Origin: Dyella halodurans
Lineage (GTDB): Bacteria > Pseudomonadota > Gammaproteobacteria > Xanthomonadales > Rhodanobacteraceae
Length of the DNA stretch: 64,000 nucleotides
Direction of reading: 5' to 3'
Assembly: GCF_026283925.1 (NCBI RefSeq)
Contig: NZ_JAPDPF010000001.1
Location: 803,399-867,398, forward strand
Shown: positions 41,616-51,000 of the stretch, piece after piece
Layout of the letters: every line of letters begins with the position of its first letter
How positions within the stretch are numbered: the stretch's first letter is position 1
Translations under genes and position numbers: made by a program
The notes under the pieces: model-generated
The model's database searches: none
Seen by the model: only the letters and a program-made list of their open reading frames with translations
What the model was told of the DNA's origin: nothing

Positions 41616-43721
41616 TCAGCGAACGGTGGCACCCGGCTTGGCGCCCTGGTCGGCGTCGAGCAGGAACAGGTCGCCACCGCCTTCGCCAGCCGACAGGATC
41701 ATGCCTTCGGACAGGCCGAAACGCATCTTGCGCGGCGCGAGGTTGGCGATGAACACGACGTTGCGACCGACCAGCTTTTCCGGCTCGCCATAGGCGGCAC
41801 GGATGCCCGAGAAGATCTGGCGCGTACCGAGCGGGCCGGCATCCAGTTCGAAGCGCAGCAGCTTGTCCGAGCCATCGACGAATTCGCATACGGTGACCTT
41901 GCCGATGCGCAGGTCTAGCTTGGCGAAATCGTCGATGCCGATGATGGCGGCGCCGTCGACGGAAGGGGCTGCGGGTGCGGTGCTGGCGTCGCTCATGGTC
42001 TTGCTGGCTTCCTTGAATTTCTTGGCCGGGGCGGGCTTGGCTTCGGAGACGCCAAGGGATTCCTTGGACGCTTCCACCATGGCCTCGACGTGCTTGGGAT
42101 CGATGCGGCCGAGCAGGGGCTCGAACGCGTTGACCGTGTGATTGTGTAGTTCGGCGCGGGCGTCGTCGAAGCCGCTGATCGGCGCCGCGAGGAAACGCTC
42201 GGCGGCTTCGACCGTTGCCGGCAGTACCGGCTTGAGCAGGCCTGACAGCAGGCGGAACGCCGCCAGGGCAAACGAGCACACCTGCTGCAGTTCGTCGCGG
42301 CGCGAATCGTCCTTGGCGATGGCCCACGGCGCCTTGGCGGCGATATAGCCGTTGACCATGTCGGCCATGGTCACGAAGCGGCGCGTCACTTCGGCGAATT
42401 CGCCGCTGCCATAGAGCGCCGGTACGTCGCCATACGAGGACAGCAGCTCCTGCCACAGCTCCTGCTCCTCATGACTGAAGGCGGGTGCGAGGCGACCGTC
42501 GAAATACTTGTGGATGAAGCCTGCCGTACGGCTGGCGATGTTGACCCACTTGCCTACCAGGTGCGAGTTCACGCGCTCCTCGAAGGTCTTCAAGTCCAGG
42601 TCCACGTCCACCGGCGTATCGCTCAGCATGCTGGCGAAGTAATAGCGCAGGAATTCCGGATGCAGCTGGGCATCCAGATAGGTGCGCGCCTTGATGAAGG
42701 TGCCGCGCGACTTGGACATCTTCGCGCCGTTGACGGTGAGGTAGCCGTTGACGTGCAGCGCCGTCGGCGTGCGGAAGTTCGCGCCGTGCAGCATCGCCGG
42801 CCAGAACAGGCCGTGGAAGTTGATGATGTCCTTGCCGATGAAGTGGTGCAGCTCGGCGTGGCTGCCCGGTGCCAGGAAATCCTCGAACTTCAGGTCGGTG
42901 CGATCGCATAGCGCCTTGAAGCTGGCGAGATAGCCGACCGGCGCATCCAGCCACACATAGAAATACTTGCCGGGCGCGTCAGGTATCGGGAAGCCGAAGT
43001 AGGGCGCATCGCGCGAGATGTCCCAGTCCTTCAGGCCGCCATCGAGCCACTCGCGCAGCTTCGCCACCACGCCGCTGTTGGCGACCGGCTGGCCGTCGGT
43101 GAGCTTGCCGCCGAACCAGTCACGCAACAGGGGTTCGAACTTGCCCAGCTCGAAAAAGTAATGTTCCGAAGCGCGCAGCACCGGCGTGGCACCCGACATC
43201 ACCGAGTACGGGTTGATCAGGTCGGTGGGGGCGTAGGTGGCGCCGCAGTTCTCGCAGTTGTCGCCGTATTGGTCGGCGGTACCGCAGTTCGGGCAGGTGC
43301 CCTTGATATAGCGATCCGGCAGGAACATCTGCTTTTCCGGATCGAACAGCTGCTGGATGTCGCGGCGGGCGATAAAGCCGCGATCGCGCAGGCGCGTATA
43401 GATCAGCGAGGCCAGCTCGCGGTTCTCGTCCGAATGGGTCGAGTGGTAGTGGTCGAACGCCACGCCAAACGCGGCAAAGTCAGCCTCGTGACCGACGCGG
43501 ATGCCTTCGATATAGGTTTCCGGCGAGAGGCCGGCCTTTTCGGCGGCCAGCATGATCGGTGTGCCGTGGGCATCGTCGGCGCAGACATAGACGGCCTCGT
43601 TGCCCTGCATCCGCTGCGCACGCACCCAGATGTCGGCCTGGATGTAGCCCAGCAGATGGCCCATGTGCAGGGGGCCATTGGCATAGGGCAGGGCATTCGT
43701 AACGAGTAGGCGACGGCTCAT
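41616..43721 (-). CDS. metG: methionyl-tRNA synthetase
   Basis: MetG charges tRNA-Met. The 701-residue enzyme has the class I HIGH-type motif [11 protein letters not shown], a zinc knuckle with [18 protein letters not shown], the KMSKS loop ([11 protein letters not shown]), the anticodon-binding helical domain and a C-terminal tRNA-binding domain ([25 protein letters not shown]). The ATG at 43721 gives the family start [16 protein letters not shown]. An in-frame ATG at 43751 is possible; neither has a strong ribosome site. Confidence 0.97.
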   Translation of the reverse strand: MSRRLLVTNALPYANGPLHMGHLLGYIQADIWVRAQRMQGNEAVYVCADDAHGTPIMLAAEKAGLSPETYIEGIRVGHEADFAAFGVAFDHYHSTHSDENRELASLIYTRLRDRGFIARRDIQQLFDPEKQMFLPDRYIKGTCPNCGTADQYGDNCENCGATYAPTDLINPYSVMSGATPVLRASEHYFFELGKFEPLLRDWFGGKLTDGQPVANSGVVAKLREWLDGGLKDWDISRDAPYFGFPIPDAPGKYFYVWLDAPVGYLASFKALCDRTDLKFEDFLAPGSHAELHHFIGKDIINFHGLFWPAMLHGANFRTPTALHVNGYLTVNGAKMSKSRGTFIKARTYLDAQLHPEFLRYYFASMLSDTPVDVDLDLKTFEERVNSHLVGKWVNIASRTAGFIHKYFDGRLAPAFSHEEQELWQELLSSYGDVPALYGSGEFAEVTRRFVTMADMVNGYIAAKAPWAIAKDDSRRDELQQVCSFALAAFRLLSGLLKPVLPATVEAAERFLAAPISGFDDARAELHNHTVNAFEPLLGRIDPKHVEAMVEASKESLGVSEAKPAPAKKFKEASKTMSDASTAPAAPSVDGAAIIGIDDFAKLDLRIGKVTVCEFVDGSDKLLRFELDAGPLGTRQIFSGIRAAYGEPEKLVGRNVVFIANLAPRKMRFGLSEGMILSAGEGGGDLFLLDADQGAKPGATVR

Positions 43722-44090
43722 GGGCGGCGACGGCTGCAGGGGGCCGGACATTATGGCATGTGCACAGCGCAGGCACGCCCTGGCGCCCGCGGCTCCAGCA
43801 CGCAAAACGGCATCCGGCAATCGGCAGGGGACCTGGGATGGCCCCGGTCGTTGGCTGTTTGCATGTTTATGCACGATTTATTACATTCTTTCCCGTTACT
43901 TAATGCCCCGGTACAGCTGAGCGCCATCCCCGAAGGCGCCATCGCCAGCGGTCATGCCCGTCGCTATCCGCCCGCAAGACGGCGATGCGATCAGATCAGG
44001 ACGATGCTCAGCGAAGGGTCGCGCGGTTGGCGAGCGTCGCCGTGGCGGGCTGGCTGGCACTGGTCGGGTTACTACGAGGATCGTGCAACG
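43722..44090. other. divergent gap between metG and the HAD gene
   Basis: These 369 bp hold no convincing gene. An AT-richer stretch (about 43860-43915, with TTTATTACATTCTTT) is the likely promoter region for one or both flanking genes. No clear -35/-10 pair was fixed. Confidence 0.4.
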
Positions 44091-44732
44091 ATGCATGCAG
44101 CTGTCGACACCGTGATATTCGACCTGGGCAATGTCCTGATCGGCTGGGATCCGCGCCGACTCTATCGTCAGCTGTTCGACGACGAGGCGCAGATGGAGTG
44201 GTTCCTGCGCGAAGTGTGCAATAGCGCCTGGAACGAGCAGCAGGATGCCGGTCGCCCGTGGAGCGAAGCCACCGCCTTGCTGCGTGGGGAGTTTCCGCAG
44301 CATGCTGCCTTGATCGACGCCTACCATGAGCGATGGGAAGAGACGCTGGTCGGTGCGATGGACGAGAGCGTGGCTATCCTGGCCTCGCTCAATGCACGTG
44401 GCGTGCGCTTGCTGGCCTTGACCAACTGGTCGCAGGAGACGTTTCCGATCGCGCGGCAGCGCTTTGATTTCCTGCAGTGGTTCGAGGGCATCGTGGTTTC
44501 CGGAGAGGAACGCCTGGTCAAGCCCGATCCACGCATCTATCAACGCCTGCTGGAACGCTACGCGGTGGATCCGGTCCGCGCGCTGTACATTGACGATTCG
44601 GCACGCAATGTGGCGGCCGCGGAAGCGCTTGGCATGCAGGGCTGGTGGTTCCGCGATGCGGGTGGCTTGCGGCAGCGATTGGCGGAACTCGGGCTGCTGG
44701 AAGGCGCCCCTGGTGGGCGTCGCCATGGTTAA
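44091..44732 (+). CDS. HAD-superfamily hydrolase
   Basis: The 213-residue protein is a haloacid-dehalogenase-type phosphatase. Its motifs are VIFDLGNVLIGWD (motif I; the second Asp is replaced by Gly, common in the YihX/2-haloacid branch), LTNWS (motif II), KPDPRIYQRLLE (motif III) and YIDDSARNVAAAEALG (motif IV). The substrate is probably a small phosphorylated or halogenated compound and cannot be named. GAGGA lies about 12 nt before the ATG at 44091. It overlaps the next gene by eight bases. Confidence 0.88.
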   Translation: MHAAVDTVIFDLGNVLIGWDPRRLYRQLFDDEAQMEWFLREVCNSAWNEQQDAGRPWSEATALLRGEFPQHAALIDAYHERWEETLVGAMDESVAILASLNARGVRLLALTNWSQETFPIARQRFDFLQWFEGIVVSGEERLVKPDPRIYQRLLERYAVDPVRALYIDDSARNVAAAEALGMQGWWFRDAGGLRQRLAELGLLEGAPGGRRHG

Positions 44733-45531
44733 GCCGCCCATCCCCGTGCCCGACAGCGGCGTGCTGCCACAGGAGCGGCAGCAACGCATTCTTGCGAAAT
44801 TGCGGCATGACGGCAGGGTCGTGGCCGCCGAGCTGGCGGCAGCATTCGAAGTATCCGAGGACTCGATTCGTCGCGATCTTCGCGAGCTGGCGGCGCAGGG
44901 GCTGTGCAAGCGCGTCTATGGCGGTGCCTTGCTTCCCGCGGCGACGCCGACACCTTTGAAGCAGCGGCGAGGCGAGCATTCGGCGCGCAAGCTGATGCTC
45001 GCGCGCAAGGCCGCGAGTCTGGTAAGCGCAGGGCAGACCCTGTTGATCGATGCGGGCAGCACCAATGCAGCTATTGCTACGGTGCTGCCTGCCGATGCCA
45101 GGCTCGTCGTGATTACCAATGCTCCGCATATCGCCCAGCTGCTATTGGATCGCGAAGGCTTTGAGGTGCTGCTGATCGGCGGGCGTATCGACGCTGCGAT
45201 CGGCGGCACGGTAGGCGCGCAGGCGGTGGAGCAGGTACGCCGGACGCGTGCCGACCTGTGCTTTCCCGGGGCATGCGCCATCGATGCGGCACACGGCCTG
45301 TGGGGTTTCGATAGCGAAGAGGCCTTGTTCAAGCGCGCGATGATCGAGGCGAGCGACGAGACGGTAGTGGTTGCCACGGACGACAAGCTGGGTGCCGTCG
45401 CCACGCACCAGGTGGCTGAATTGTCGCGTGTGCAGCATCTGGTCGTGGAGCACTCGGCGGACCGCGCCACGCGCTCCGCCTTCGCGTCGCGCGGCATGGC
45501 CGTGCATCGCGCGGACTCGGTGCCTTCCTGA
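44725..45531 (+). CDS. DeoR-family transcriptional regulator
   Basis: The 268-residue repressor-type protein has a DeoR helix-turn-helix near the N-terminus (RQQRILAKLRHDGRVVAAEL then VSEDSIRRDLRELAAQG). A sugar-phosphate-sensing domain follows, with LIDAGSTNAAIATVLP, VITNAPHIA and LIGGRID. DeoR proteins usually answer to phosphorylated sugars. The eight-base overlap with the HAD gene suggests the two form one operon, in which the HAD enzyme might act on the same phosphorylated ligand. Confidence 0.9.
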   Translation: MVKPPIPVPDSGVLPQERQQRILAKLRHDGRVVAAELAAAFEVSEDSIRRDLRELAAQGLCKRVYGGALLPAATPTPLKQRRGEHSARKLMLARKAASLVSAGQTLLIDAGSTNAAIATVLPADARLVVITNAPHIAQLLLDREGFEVLLIGGRIDAAIGGTVGAQAVEQVRRTRADLCFPGACAIDAAHGLWGFDSEEALFKRAMIEASDETVVVATDDKLGAVATHQVAELSRVQHLVVEHSADRATRSAFASRGMAVHRADSVPS

Positions 45532-45957
45532 GCTCGATGAGGCTCGCCATCCGGGGAGGCCACGCCCGTCGGGCGTCGCTCGCGTGGCGCGGGCGAGATT
45601 ATTTGCGCCAGGCACCATTTATTTGCGTCGATAAATGGACGTCCATGCCGGAAAAATGGCGCTTTCATTGGCGCCCGGCGTCGTTTGGACGGCTATCACC
45701 ATCGTCTTCGACGGCCTCCACGAGGATCGATGGACGGAAGATATGCCCGTAGGACATGGGCTTGGCAGGCATTACTTTTCTTTACACAGGAAGGCCCTGA
45801 GGTTTTCCAGCCGATGGTCGACATCTTGCTGGTGATGGATTTGCGTGACCCCGATCCGGGCCTTCATCCGTCACTCGCGTCGCCACGAGCTTTAAAGCGA
45901 TGCGGGTTCATGGGGCCCCGGTGACATGACGACCATCCCACCTCTTGCGGAAAACCC
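45532..45957. other. 426-bp gap before the Ser/Gly-rich protein gene
   Basis: No convincing gene is present. An ACGCCCG/CGGGCGT palindrome at about 45561-45576 just after the DeoR stop may be a terminator. The stretch from 45600 to 45660 is AT-richer and could contain a promoter. Confidence 0.4.
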
Positions 45958-46692
45958 ATGACGATCAGCGCCATTTCAAACAACAACTACTGGCCCAATG
46001 CATTGACCCAGCCCAACAGCACCAGCCAGGCCAACGCTGGTGCCAGCGCCAGTCAGGCGAGCGGCAGCCCGTCGTCGGGCAATGGCCTGTTCGGCGCGAT
46101 CTTTCAGGCACTGACCCAGCTCGGCGTAGGGGACGCCACGACGGCGTCTGGCGCGAGCACGGCCACTGGCTCGGCGGCTACGGCTACATCTTCGGGTAGC
46201 AGCTCCCCGACGCAGGATCCCGCACAAGCGATGTCTGCCTTCATGCAGAGCCTGATGGCTGCGCTGCAGGCGCAGAATGCGCAGACGGTCAGCCCGGCGA
46301 CCACGGATGGCTCGTCCTCGGCCACCGCCAGCAGCGCCGTAGCCAGCACGAGCGCGACGACTGCTGCCGCACCTGCGACCGGTGGGGCCACCGGCGGCAG
46401 CTCGGCGGGGCTCCGCCATGGCGGTGGCCATCATCATGGTGGCCACATGCAGAGCGATGTCCAGAGCCTGATCAGTCAGCTCTCGTCCACGAGCTCCAGC
46501 TCCAACTCGAGTTCATCGACGACGGGTGCCTCCAGCGACACGCTGGCTTCGCTGCAGCAGAATTTCCAGAATCTGGTCAGTTCCCTGGGCGGCTCTGGCA
46601 GCGGCGCCTCGCTGAGCAGCTTCCTGCAGACGTTGTCGAGCGACCTGGGTGGCGCTTCCGCTGCTGGTTCGATGGTCAGTACGCAAGCCTGA
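45958..46692 (+). CDS. low-complexity Ser/Ala/Gly-rich, cysteine-free protein (harpin-like composition)
   Basis: The 244-residue protein has no Cys and no Sec signal peptide, and very high Ser, Ala, Thr and Gly. Several short amphipathic segments punctuate it: GLFGAIFQALTQLGV (about 43-57), AMSAFMQSLMAALQAQN (91-107), DVQSLISQLS (167-176), and a C-terminal DTLASLQQNFQNLVSSLGG (194-212) with SFLQTLSSDLGG. A HGGGHHHGGH patch at about 154-163 could bind metal. I recognise no domain. Composition resembles secreted harpin or fibre-like proteins, but no secretion genes are nearby. GCGGA lies about 8 nt upstream. Confidence 0.75.
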   Translation: MTISAISNNNYWPNALTQPNSTSQANAGASASQASGSPSSGNGLFGAIFQALTQLGVGDATTASGASTATGSAATATSSGSSSPTQDPAQAMSAFMQSLMAALQAQNAQTVSPATTDGSSSATASSAVASTSATTAAAPATGGATGGSSAGLRHGGGHHHGGHMQSDVQSLISQLSSTSSSSNSSSSTTGASSDTLASLQQNFQNLVSSLGGSGSGASLSSFLQTLSSDLGGASAAGSMVSTQA

Positions 46693-46707
46693 GCTTCGTT
46701 GCGGCAC

Positions 46708-46739
46708 GCTTTCCCTGCTCCCGAACGAGCAGGGAAAGC
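46708..46739. terminator. hairpin between convergent gene ends
   Basis: GCTTTCCCTGCTC and its exact complement form a 13-bp stem with a six-base loop between the Ser/Gly-rich gene and the DUF2147 gene. No T-run follows. Confidence 0.65.
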
Positions 46740-46761
46740 CCAACAGACAAGTCAGTAACGA

Positions 46762-47208
46762 TTACTGCTGGCGTTCCCACACCTGGCTGCGGCCGAGCAG
46801 CGAGAAGCCGATATAGCCGCGTACGGTGAGCTTGGTACCGTTGTCCTCGGTCTGCAGCTTGACCTTGTAGACCTTGCCGGTCTTCGGGTCGAGGATCTTG
46901 CCGCCGTCCCAGATATCGCCGTCCTGGTGCACGCCCCACATGATGTTCATGCCTTCGACCGGCTTGTCCTTGCGCTCGCCGTCGCAGGCCTTGCAGATCG
47001 GGTGCGGGCCTTCGTCAGACTGCAACACCTGCAGCACCGTGGCCTTCAACTCACCGTTGTCGTTGGTGATCTGCACGATGGATTTGGGCTTGCCGGTGAC
47101 GTCGTCAATCGTCTTCCAGGTACCCACCGGCGTGTTTTCTGCGGCAAACACGGCGCCGGTGCCCAACAACAGACCTGTAGCTACAGCAAGGCGGAGCAAT
47201 GACTTCAT
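46762..47208 (-). CDS. secreted DUF2147 domain protein
   Basis: The 148-residue precursor has a signal peptide (cut near VFA-AE, about residue 23). A single DUF2147 beta-domain follows, with VGTWKTIDDVTGKPKSIVQI near its start, then CKACDGERKDKPVEGMNIMWG, and a C-terminal LTVRGYIGFSLLGRSQVWER. DUF2147 proteins are small periplasmic lipocalin-like proteins of unknown function. GGGAGA lies about 9 nt before the ATG. Confidence 0.88.
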   Translation of the reverse strand: MKSLLRLAVATGLLLGTGAVFAAENTPVGTWKTIDDVTGKPKSIVQITNDNGELKATVLQVLQSDEGPHPICKACDGERKDKPVEGMNIMWGVHQDGDIWDGGKILDPKTGKVYKVKLQTEDNGTKLTVRGYIGFSLLGRSQVWERQQ

Positions 47209-47356
47209 GAGCGATCTCCCGTACGAAAGAGTATGGATGGGAGCCTGACCGACGCCGCGCGAAGCCGTCAAGCTGCATTGCGCAAGGCTGGCGAAGACGG
47301 CTTGGCGGTCTGGACTGGCATAATGGCGTTCCCCCCCATGACGACCCATATTCTTT

Positions 47357-48445
47357 ATGACGCAGGCGAGCGAAGCCCTGGTCCGCCACATTCTCGGCGC
47401 TCTTGACGATCCCCACACCGGCGCTCCGCTGGCCGATGCCGTGCGCGCGATCGGCGTGGATGGCGAGCGCGTTTCGGTGGATATCCAGCTGGGTTATCCC
47501 GCCGCCGGGGCCATCGACGCCCTGGCCACGCGCGTCAAGCAGGCGCTCGAGGCCGACCCGGCCATCGCGTCCGCGTCGGTGTCGATCGGCACGCGCGTGC
47601 ATGCCCACAAGGTGCAGGGCACGCTGGCGCCGCTGCCGGGGGTGAAGAACATCATCGTGGTCGCCTCCGGCAAGGGCGGGGTGGGCAAATCCACCGTCTC
47701 GGCCAACCTGGCGCTGGCCCTGGTCGCGGAGGGCGCCAAGGTGGGCGTGCTCGACGCGGACATCTACGGCCCCAGCCAGCCACGCATGCTCGGCATCAGC
47801 GGCAAGCCGCAATCACCGGACGGCAAGACCATCATCCCGATGCAGGCGCACGGCCTGCAGGCCATGTCGATCGGTTTCCTGGTGGACGAAGAAACGCCGA
47901 TGATCTGGCGTGGCCCGATGGTCACCCAGGCCATGATGCAGCTGATCAACGACAGCCGCTGGGAGCAACTGGATTACCTCATCGTCGATCTGCCTCCGGG
48001 CACCGGCGACATCCAGCTCACCCTGTCGCAGAAAGTCCCGGTCGCCGGCGCGGTCATCGTCACCACGCCGCAGGACATCGCCCTGCTGGATGCACGCAAG
48101 GCGCTGAAGATGTTCGAAAAGGTCGAGGTCCCGGTGCTCGGCGTGGTGGAGAACATGGCCACCCACGTGTGCTCGAACTGCGGCCACGAGGAACACATCT
48201 TCGGCGAGGGTGGCGGTGCGCGCATGGCCGAGCAGTACCAGGTGGCCTATCTGGGATCCTTGCCGCTGGATATCCGCATCCGCGAGCAGGCGGATGGCGG
48301 CACCCCGACCGTGGCGGCCATGCCGGATTCGGATCTGGCCGCCCGCTACCGCGAAATCGCCCGCAATGCGACGGGGCGGTTGTCGCGGCTGCCGCGTAAC
48401 AAGTCGCTGGGCTTGGGCAAGATTCTGGTGCAGGGGGCGCCGTAA
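47357..48445 (+). CDS. apbC: iron-sulfur cluster carrier ATPase (Mrp/ApbC)
   Basis: ApbC/Mrp is a P-loop ATPase that carries and delivers Fe-S clusters. The 362-residue protein has an N-terminal DUF59-like domain, the deviant Walker A SGKGGVGKSTVSANLALAL, GVLDADIYGPSQPRMLG, VDLPPGTGD, and the Cys pair CSNCG that holds the bridging cluster. Upstream of the ATG there is no strong ribosome site. It lies divergently from the DUF2147 gene and is followed by a large repeat element. Confidence 0.95.
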   Translation: MTQASEALVRHILGALDDPHTGAPLADAVRAIGVDGERVSVDIQLGYPAAGAIDALATRVKQALEADPAIASASVSIGTRVHAHKVQGTLAPLPGVKNIIVVASGKGGVGKSTVSANLALALVAEGAKVGVLDADIYGPSQPRMLGISGKPQSPDGKTIIPMQAHGLQAMSIGFLVDEETPMIWRGPMVTQAMMQLINDSRWEQLDYLIVDLPPGTGDIQLTLSQKVPVAGAVIVTTPQDIALLDARKALKMFEKVEVPVLGVVENMATHVCSNCGHEEHIFGEGGGARMAEQYQVAYLGSLPLDIRIREQADGGTPTVAAMPDSDLAARYREIARNATGRLSRLPRNKSLGLGKILVQGAP

Positions 48446-48568
48446 GGGGGCGCTCGTTGCAGCGACTTTTGGTCGCGCAGCGCGTGTACCCTCACTGTCC
48501 TCCCCGCGAACTTGCGACAAGCGCGTATCGCGTTGCGTGCAGCGTGCAGCGTGCAGCACGCCCCCAAT

Positions 48569-49478
48569 CTCCCTCACCGTCATCCCCGCGAAAGCGGGAC
48601 AAGCGCGAAGCGCGCAGAACGCCCGTAGGGCGGCCCCGAAGGGGCGAGCGCAGCGAGTCATCCAGTGCCTTTCGCTCTAGTATTGACGTTACCGCGACCG
48701 GGCTCGCCTGCGGCGGGCTTCCGACCTCCTGCCGGAGGCCGGGTCACTTCTCTTTGCTTGCCCAAAGAGAAGTAACCAAGAGAAAAGGCACCCCGCTTGG
48801 CGCTTGCCGAGCTTTCAGCTCGGCAAGTCCGTGAGGGTCGGCCGGGCTTTTCGACAGGGCTCCTGCCCTGACGAAAAGGCATCGGCATCCCTGCCGATGC
48901 CCCCTGACGGGGCCTGATCGTCCGCCCCTCACCGCCGCACAGGGGTCCACACGTCAAAAGCACCAAGCTCGAGCAGCGCGTTGCGCAGCTCGTCGCGGTT
49001 GCTTGGCTGTCGCTTTGGTTTTCGCTTTAGGATTTGGCTTTGGGGGGTTGCTCTGCCGCTCTCCCGGTCCCCTATGGCGCGGCGGGTGGGTGGAGGAAAA
49101 GCCCGCAGGGTGGCTCGCAGGGATGCGAGCCAGTTTGTCGTCAGGGCAGGAGGCCCTGTCGACAAACCTCCGTAACCCACCCGCGCACCTGGAGGGCGTA
49201 GCCCGGAAGGCGCGCCATCGGGGCGGCCTTTCTCTTGGTTACTTCTCTTTACTCCGGGCATCCTGCCCTCCGCCCTGCGGGCCGGCTTCGCCGTTCACGC
49301 GTGCTCCTGCACGCGCGTGGCCACGCAAAGAGAAGTAACCCGGGCCGCGGCAGCGGCTCGGAAGCCCGCCGCAGGCGAGCCAGGTCGCGGTCACATCACA
49401 ACAGAGCGAAAGGCACTGGATGACCAGCTTCGCTGTTGTAAAGCGCCTCCCGCTTTCGCGGGGATGACGGTGAGGGAG
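48569..49478. repeat. large compound inverted repeat, family B
   Basis: The outermost arms are CTCCCTCACCGTCATCCCCG (48569) and its complement ending at 49478. Inside are a GCGAAAGCGGG palindrome, TCCAGTGCCTTTCGCTCT on both arms, GGCTCGCCTGCGGCGGGCTT, and the nested core ACTTCTCTTTG/CAAAGAGAAGTAACC (48747-48777 and mirrored at 49226-49340). Still further in are CGACAGGGC...GCCCTG palindromes repeated in inverse order. The core corresponds to that of family A with a C/T change. The surrounding gap 48446-49692 has no convincing gene; another partial CCTC-type unit lies at about 48490-48565. Confidence 0.88.
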
Positions 49479-49692
49479 GCGGGCGCGCTGCGAGACAGTT
49501 CCGCGTTCACGGGGATGGGCAGAGGAAGACCGTTTCGCTGGGATGGCGGTGAGGCGAGAGGGCAGGAGGCGACGCCCGACATGACCAATGACCCAGTCTC
49601 ACATCGAACGACTGGCGGTCCCACCGCCATTTCCGCTATTTTCCGAGTCTTTATGCCGGCCGCCACGGCGGCCACCCCCTCCGGGAGTTCGA

Positions 49693-50259
49693 GTGAGCAT
49701 CAAATCCGACAAGTGGATCCGCCGTATGGCGGAGCAACAAGGCATGATCGAGCCGTACGAGCCCGGGCAGATCAAGGTGCGCGACAACACCAAGTTGGTG
49801 TCGTACGGCACGTCCAGCTATGGCTATGACGTGCGTTGCGCGCGCGAGTTCAAGATCTTCACCAATATCAACTCGACGATCGTGGACCCGAAAGCGTTCG
49901 ATCCTTCCAGCTTCGTCGACGTCGAGGCGGACGTGTGCATCATTCCGCCCAATTCGTTTGCGCTGGCGCGCACGGTCGAATACTTCCGCATCCCGCGCAA
50001 AGTGCTGACCATCTGCCTGGGCAAGAGTACCTACGCGCGCTGCGGCATCATCGTCAACGTGACGCCGCTGGAGCCGGAGTGGGAAGGCCACGTGACGCTG
50101 GAGTTTTCCAACACCACGCCGCTGCCGGCAAAAATTTACGCCAACGAAGGCGTGGCGCAGATGTTGTTCCTCGAGTCCGATGAGGAATGCGAGACCAGCT
50201 ACAAGGACCGCGGCGGCAAGTACCAGGGCCAGCAGGGCGTGACCCTGCCGCGTACCTGA
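49693..50259 (+). CDS. dcd: dCTP deaminase
   Basis: Dcd deaminates dCTP to dUTP, the main source of dUMP for thymidylate in many gram-negative bacteria. The 188-residue product has the dUTPase-like trimer fold with [17 protein letters not shown], the catalytic region [33 protein letters not shown] and the C-terminal [15 protein letters not shown]. It starts with GTG at 49693; GGGAG lies about 6 nt upstream. A longer in-frame start at 49588 would reach into the repeat and is unlikely. Confidence 0.97.
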   Translation: MSIKSDKWIRRMAEQQGMIEPYEPGQIKVRDNTKLVSYGTSSYGYDVRCAREFKIFTNINSTIVDPKAFDPSSFVDVEADVCIIPPNSFALARTVEYFRIPRKVLTICLGKSTYARCGIIVNVTPLEPEWEGHVTLEFSNTTPLPAKIYANEGVAQMLFLESDEECETSYKDRGGKYQGQQGVTLPRT

Positions 50260-50385
50260 TGGCGCCTGGCCGCTTTACCCATCAATCCGTCACACAGCTG
50301 AATGGATGCCGTCCGGATCGGCTGCGATGATCGGTCCCGGCGCTACACTTCCATCGTTCACCACGATTCTTTGCAGGAGATCCGC

Positions 50386-50850
50386 ATGATCCGTTTTTCC
50401 ACGCTGCTGTCCCGTGCGGCTGCAGCCATCCTGCTGGGCAGCATGCTGGTGCTGGCCGGTTGCCACAGTGGCAGCACCAAGGACAAAGTGCGCACGGCTG
50501 ACATGAAGAGCCAGTTCGACACGGTGATCCAGGCCTACAAGAGCGGCCAGTTCGTGGTCGATGGTGCCGTGCTGTCGGCACTAGATACGGGCAGCCATTT
50601 CGCCTACCTCAAGGACCAGGGCAAGCTGCCCAAGACCATCCTGCTTGAGCCCAGCGACGACTCCAAGATCCGCAAGCAGCACCTGCAGTACATGGCGCGC
50701 CTGCAGCTCGACTATGGTTTTACCGTGTATTACGACGACGGTGGCGAGCTGAAGAAGATCAGCGTTGTCGATACCAAGGCACGTGATCTCGAGGACTACA
50801 AGGCGCCGCCGAAGGCTGCCGACGCACCGCCGCCGCAGCAGCACCATTGA
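50386..50850 (+). CDS. lipoprotein of unknown function
   Basis: The 154-residue precursor has a signal peptide ending in the lipobox LAGC (mature Cys at about residue 26). A mixed alpha-beta domain of about 100 residues follows (KSQFDTVIQAYKSGQFVVDGAVLSALD, then LQLDYGFTVYYDD), then a Pro/Ala/His tail. CAGGAG lies 7-12 nt before the ATG. I recognise no family. A strong terminator follows. Confidence 0.8.
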   Translation: MIRFSTLLSRAAAAILLGSMLVLAGCHSGSTKDKVRTADMKSQFDTVIQAYKSGQFVVDGAVLSALDTGSHFAYLKDQGKLPKTILLEPSDDSKIRKQHLQYMARLQLDYGFTVYYDDGGELKKISVVDTKARDLEDYKAPPKAADAPPPQQHH

Positions 50851-50866
50851 TGCCTTAGCGTGTAAC

Positions 50867-50900
50867 AAAAAGCCCGCGGAGCGATCCGCGGGCTTTTTTC
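50867..50900 (+). terminator. terminator of the lipoprotein gene
   Basis: AGCCCGCGGA and TCCGCGGGCT form a 10-bp stem with a GCGA loop, preceded by A-run and followed by TTTTTC. Confidence 0.88.
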
Positions 50901-50925
50901 TTGGTTGGTTTTTGGCGAGTTTGGA

Positions 50926-50992
50926 TCGCGCACAGGGTGCGCTCCTACACAAGAAGACGCGCCGTGTTTGTAGGAGCGCACCCTGTGCGCGA
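50926..50992. repeat. REP doublet (REPIN-like), outward pair
   Basis: The reverse complement of the 24-bp REP unit (50926-50949) is followed by the forward unit (50969-50992) across 19 bp. Both copies are identical to the units at 14158 and 14217. It sits between a terminator and the 3' end of the HIT-family gene. Confidence 0.85.
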
Positions 50993-51000
50993 TAGGCGCC

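Noticed and set aside
49003..49338. Possible 111-residue protein inside the family B repeat
   Set aside because: It arises from the same core hairpin as family A, lacks a ribosome site, and its composition is not protein-like.
49588..49692. Longer N-terminus for dcd
   Set aside because: The extra 35 codons have no family similarity, and the GTG at 49693 has a ribosome site and gives the standard length.
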